From assembly GCA_003856375.1 (NCBI GenBank), contig CP034120.1, forward strand, positions 1,488,001 through 1,552,000: a stretch of DNA of 64,000 bases. Reading direction: 5' to 3'. The stretch's first letter is position 1. Each line of letters starts with the position of its first letter. The DNA is from Glaciecola amylolytica (GTDB taxonomy: Bacteria; Bacteroidota; Bacteroidia; Flavobacteriales_D; Crocinitomicaceae). A model generated the notes under the pieces. It made no database searches, had not been told where the DNA came from, and saw only the letters and a list, made by a program, of their open reading frames with translations. This document shows positions 61,867 to 64,000 of the stretch, in pieces. A program made the translations under genes and the position numbers.

Positions 61867-62169
61867 ATGGTTTTTGGTCTTTTTTTACTAAAGTTTATAG
61901 GATTTTACCTGCTTTACATCAATTCGCGTAAAACGAATTATGTATTGGTGAACTGGGAACAAAGAATCCGGAAACAAAAGAATTTTGCATTAAGTCTCGG
62001 CGGCTTTTTGATCGGAGCAACATGTGTCGGATTCATGTTTGTTTTTGGTTTGGCCGGCGGATTTTTCTACTCCTTGACCTTATTGATGTTCATTGCAAGT
62101 TTGACCGTTATCCTAAGACCTTTGATGACCAAAGAACAAGCAAAACACACTTCTCATGCCGGCAAATAA
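61867..62169 (+). CDS. Small membrane protein, DUF3325-like
   Basis: A 100-residue protein with three hydrophobic helices (FLLKFIGFYLLYI, LSLGGFLIGATCVGFMFVFG, YSLTLLMFIASLTVIL) and a short polar end. Size, helix order and the ending ASLTVILRPL recall DUF3325 proteins that stand in iron-uptake operons next to DUF3649 and PepSY-TM genes. It overlaps the next gene by 14 bp. The family match is by eye. Confidence 0.7.
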   Translation: MVFGLFLLKFIGFYLLYINSRKTNYVLVNWEQRIRKQKNFALSLGGFLIGATCVGFMFVFGLAGGFFYSLTLLMFIASLTVILRPLMTKEQAKHTSHAGK

Positions 62170-62440
62170 AAAATATCTTTCTTCCGGATGGCAGCGTTTT
62201 GCGAAAGTAACGGCTGCAATTTTGGGAAGTCTTCTGATCAGTTCGTTTTTGTTTGCAGCTCTGGCATTCTGGCTTCCGGATTACAAAACTGCGGTAGTGA
62301 CTTCCGTTTATGGACTATTTCCCATTTGGATCACTTTGATGGTTGTTCCGTTTTTATTTGAAAACGGCTGGAAATGCTGGCTTTATTATTTATTGATCCT
62401 GATTCTTCTTTATATTTTGATTCATTTCGGAAGAAACTGA
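62156..62440 (+). CDS. Small membrane protein, DUF3649-like
   Basis: A 94-residue protein with a basic start and three hydrophobic helices. The phrase RFAKVTAAILGSLLISSFLF, then ALAFWLPDYKTAVVTSVYGL, is like DUF3649. That family is found with PepSY-TM proteins beside siderophore receptors. It is in the middle of the three-gene operon, 14-bp overlap upstream, 18 nt before the PepSY gene. Confidence 0.75.
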   Translation: MPANKKYLSSGWQRFAKVTAAILGSLLISSFLFAALAFWLPDYKTAVVTSVYGLFPIWITLMVVPFLFENGWKCWLYYLLILILLYILIHFGRN

Positions 62441-62458
62441 TTCCTTCACTCTCTTTGC

Positions 62459-64000
62459 ATGAACAATAGAAATTACAATATCTTTTTTCATTTACACACC
62501 GTTAGTGGAATTACGATCACGGTCGGATTATTCATTATTTTTTTCGGGGGAGCTTTTGCATTGTTTCGTCAGGAAATAGGCGAGTGGGAATCGGGAACGT
62601 ACCAAAAGGAACAGGTTGCTGTTTCTAAGTCGGGCAAGATTGATTACAACCGGATCATGGATTCAATAGCCGGACACGTTCCCTCACTTTACGGACGAAA
62701 TGTGTACGTTTACTCCGAAGGAAACTCCGAAAAACAATCAATCTATATTTCCGGTTCGGATGATCCGAAGACGGATTCTTTGGGTAAAATCGTTTATGAA
62801 TACGAAGTCGATCCGAAAAACTACGAGCTGAAAAGCCATGAAAGTGCCTTCAGTTTTGGAGAATTGTTGTACATGCTTCATTTCTATTATCAGTTAGATC
62901 GCATCGGATATTACATTTCCGGATTCGTGGCCTTGTTTTTCTTTTTGGCGATCGTAACCGGGGTTTTGGTTCATTGGGAGAAGATCAAATCGAATTTTTA
63001 CCTTTTCCGGCCAAGGCAAAAAATGAAAACGGTTTGGACGGATGCGCATACGGCATTGGGTGTGATCGGACTTCCTTTTCAGTTTATCTATGCACTTACG
63101 GGCTGCATGTTTGGTCTCGGAATTGTGGTAGCAAGTTCCAATGCTATTTGGGTTTACAATGGTGACACCAACAAAATGTACGACGATGTGATTCGTGGAG
63201 AGAACAAGGATACATTAGGAAAACAACAAACCTACGTGGTTGATTACAACCAGATGGTGGAGAAAACATCCGGAAAATGGCCCGATTTTAAAGTAGATCG
63301 TCTGCACCTGGAATTTTACGGAAGCCAAACCATGAAGGTCGATGTCAGTGGTTCCGAACACATCAGTGAACGTTTCTTAGGACAAGGTTCTGTTCTTTTT
63401 GATGCGAAAACAGGAAAGGAGAAAGCTGTTCAAAAACCGGGCGAAATGAGCTATTACGACAATGTTTGGTCTTCGGTACGCAGATTGCATTACGCACAAT
63501 TCGGTGAAATCGGGACGTTCAGTACTTACTTATTGAAAGTTGTTTACTTCCTGATGGCATTTCTAACTTGTTTCGTCATTATTTCCGGAGTGTTGATCTG
63601 GCTCGAAGCAAGAAATAAGAAGAACATTCCGGAGAAAAAGAAACGTTACAACAGACGTGTCGGATCAATTTATCTTGCTTTATGTTTGTCCATGCTTCCG
63701 ATTACGGCGGCGAGTTTCATCGTTTCAAAACTGCTTCCGGCTTCAGTAGCAGAATCACGTGAATCTATTTTGAATTACTCTTTCTTCCTTGGCTGGCTGG
63801 TATTAAGCATTCTGCTGAGTCTGAAGAAAGATAAAAACTTCACGAACAAATTCACCTTGCTTTCGGGAGGTCTTTTGGGAATTTTGATTCCGGTAGTAAA
63901 CGGAGTGAGCTCCGGAAATTGGTTCTGGAGAACATGGAACAATGGCGAGTACGGAATCCTCTCTGTTGACCTGATCTGGCTTTGTACGGGAATCATCTGT
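62459..64000 (+). CDS. PepSY-TM domain protein (siderophore/ferric-reductase type), 3' end outside window
   Basis: The open frame from ATG 62459 (MNNRNYNIFFHLHTVSGITI) runs to the window end, 514 codons without stop. It has a first helix at about 18-38 (GITITVGLFIIFFGGAFALF), a periplasmic PepSY-like part, and paired helices with His residues: GYYISGFVALFFFLAIVTGV ending in LVHW, and DAHTALGVIGLPFQF. Further helices lie at about 360-385 and 405-430. This is the PepSY_TM family, thought to take part in iron release from siderophores (FpvG-like). With the two small genes upstream it forms a probable iron-uptake operon; its receptor gene should lie beyond the window or elsewhere. Confidence 0.85.
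   Translation, partial: MNNRNYNIFFHLHTVSGITITVGLFIIFFGGAFALFRQEIGEWESGTYQKEQVAVSKSGKIDYNRIMDSIAGHVPSLYGRNVYVYSEGNSEKQSIYISGSDDPKTDSLGKIVYEYEVDPKNYELKSHESAFSFGELLYMLHFYYQLDRIGYYISGFVALFFFLAIVTGVLVHWEKIKSNFYLFRPRQKMKTVWTDAHTALGVIGLPFQFIYALTGCMFGLGIVVASSNAIWVYNGDTNKMYDDVIRGENKDTLGKQQTYVVDYNQMVEKTSGKWPDFKVDRLHLEFYGSQTMKVDVSGSEHISERFLGQGSVLFDAKTGKEKAVQKPGEMSYYDNVWSSVRRLHYAQFGEIGTFSTYLLKVVYFLMAFLTCFVIISGVLIWLEARNKKNIPEKKKRYNRRVGSIYLALCLSMLPITAASFIVSKLLPASVAESRESILNYSFFLGWLVLSILLSLKKDKNFTNKFTLLSGGLLGILIPVVNGVSSGNWFWRTWNNGEYGILSVDLIWLCTGIIC

Noticed and set aside
1-64000. tRNA, rRNA, insertion sequence or prophage
   Set aside because: No cloverleaf-like or rRNA stretch was recognised, and no transposase, integrase or phage structural frame is present.

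Overview
The window looks like chromosomal DNA of a Bacteroidota bacterium, most likely Flavobacteriales (a Crocinitomicaceae/Fluviicola-like organism is my best guess, not proven). The reasons are two secreted proteins with type IX secretion (T9SS) type A C-terminal sorting domains, a SusC-like/OMP_b-brl outer-membrane receptor, a GldL-like membrane protein, pRiA4b ORF-3 and DUF4834 family proteins, the near absence of Shine-Dalgarno sequences, and repeated TAnnTTTG -7 boxes with TTTG-like -33 boxes. It is ordinary, densely packed core-type sequence. I see no rRNA, tRNA, CRISPR array, phage or insertion sequence.

Layout. 1-5.6 kb: a plus-strand sulfate-assimilation operon made of a siroheme-synthase/TSUP-transporter fusion, cysH (APS reductase type), cysD, cysN and a ferredoxin-NADP reductase. 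5.6-24.4 kb: secreted and envelope proteins (His-rich periplasmic protein, M1 aminopeptidase, S9 and M14 peptidases, a LamG/PNGase F-like T9SS protein), a large TPR-PAS hybrid histidine kinase, AlkB, an EEP-family nuclease/phosphatase and small unknowns. 24.5-29.8 kb: a tightly packed minus-strand operon queE - OmpA/PD40 lipoprotein - UbiA prenyltransferase - maf - CYTH protein - nuclease-like unknown. 29.9-38.2 kb: a Kir channel, sucD, an FKBP/TraB/methyltransferase set, cca, a Sua5-type tsaC and an ArsR-like regulator. 38.4-42.4 kb: a two-component system followed by a USP-like / unknown / DUF1275 gene set. That set is preceded by five contiguous 11-nt direct repeats that look like the binding site of an OmpR/PhoB-type regulator. 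42.4-55.9 kb: trmD, a TPR membrane protein, an EamA transporter, an outer-membrane receptor, murQ, a phosphoribosyltransferase, a CPA1 antiporter, a bestrophin and an unrecognised HExxH protein. 56.2-64 kb: carB without the C-terminal allosteric domain, DUF4834, an alpha/beta hydrolase, a Crp-like regulator, and an iron-uptake-like operon (DUF3325-like, DUF3649-like, PepSY-TM) that runs off the window.

How it works together. The cys operon activates sulfate to APS (CysDN), reduces APS to sulfite (CysH), and supplies siroheme and reducing power for a sulfite reductase that probably lies upstream. The TSUP half of the fusion could move sulfate or sulfite. The strongest non-coding signals are the 11-nt repeats at 40472-40526, loopless perfect palindromes used as bidirectional terminators (33015, 59372), several small dispersed intergenic repeats, and inverted repeats in the carB leader and at the iron operon promoter. 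All family calls come from motifs read by eye; no database search was possible.
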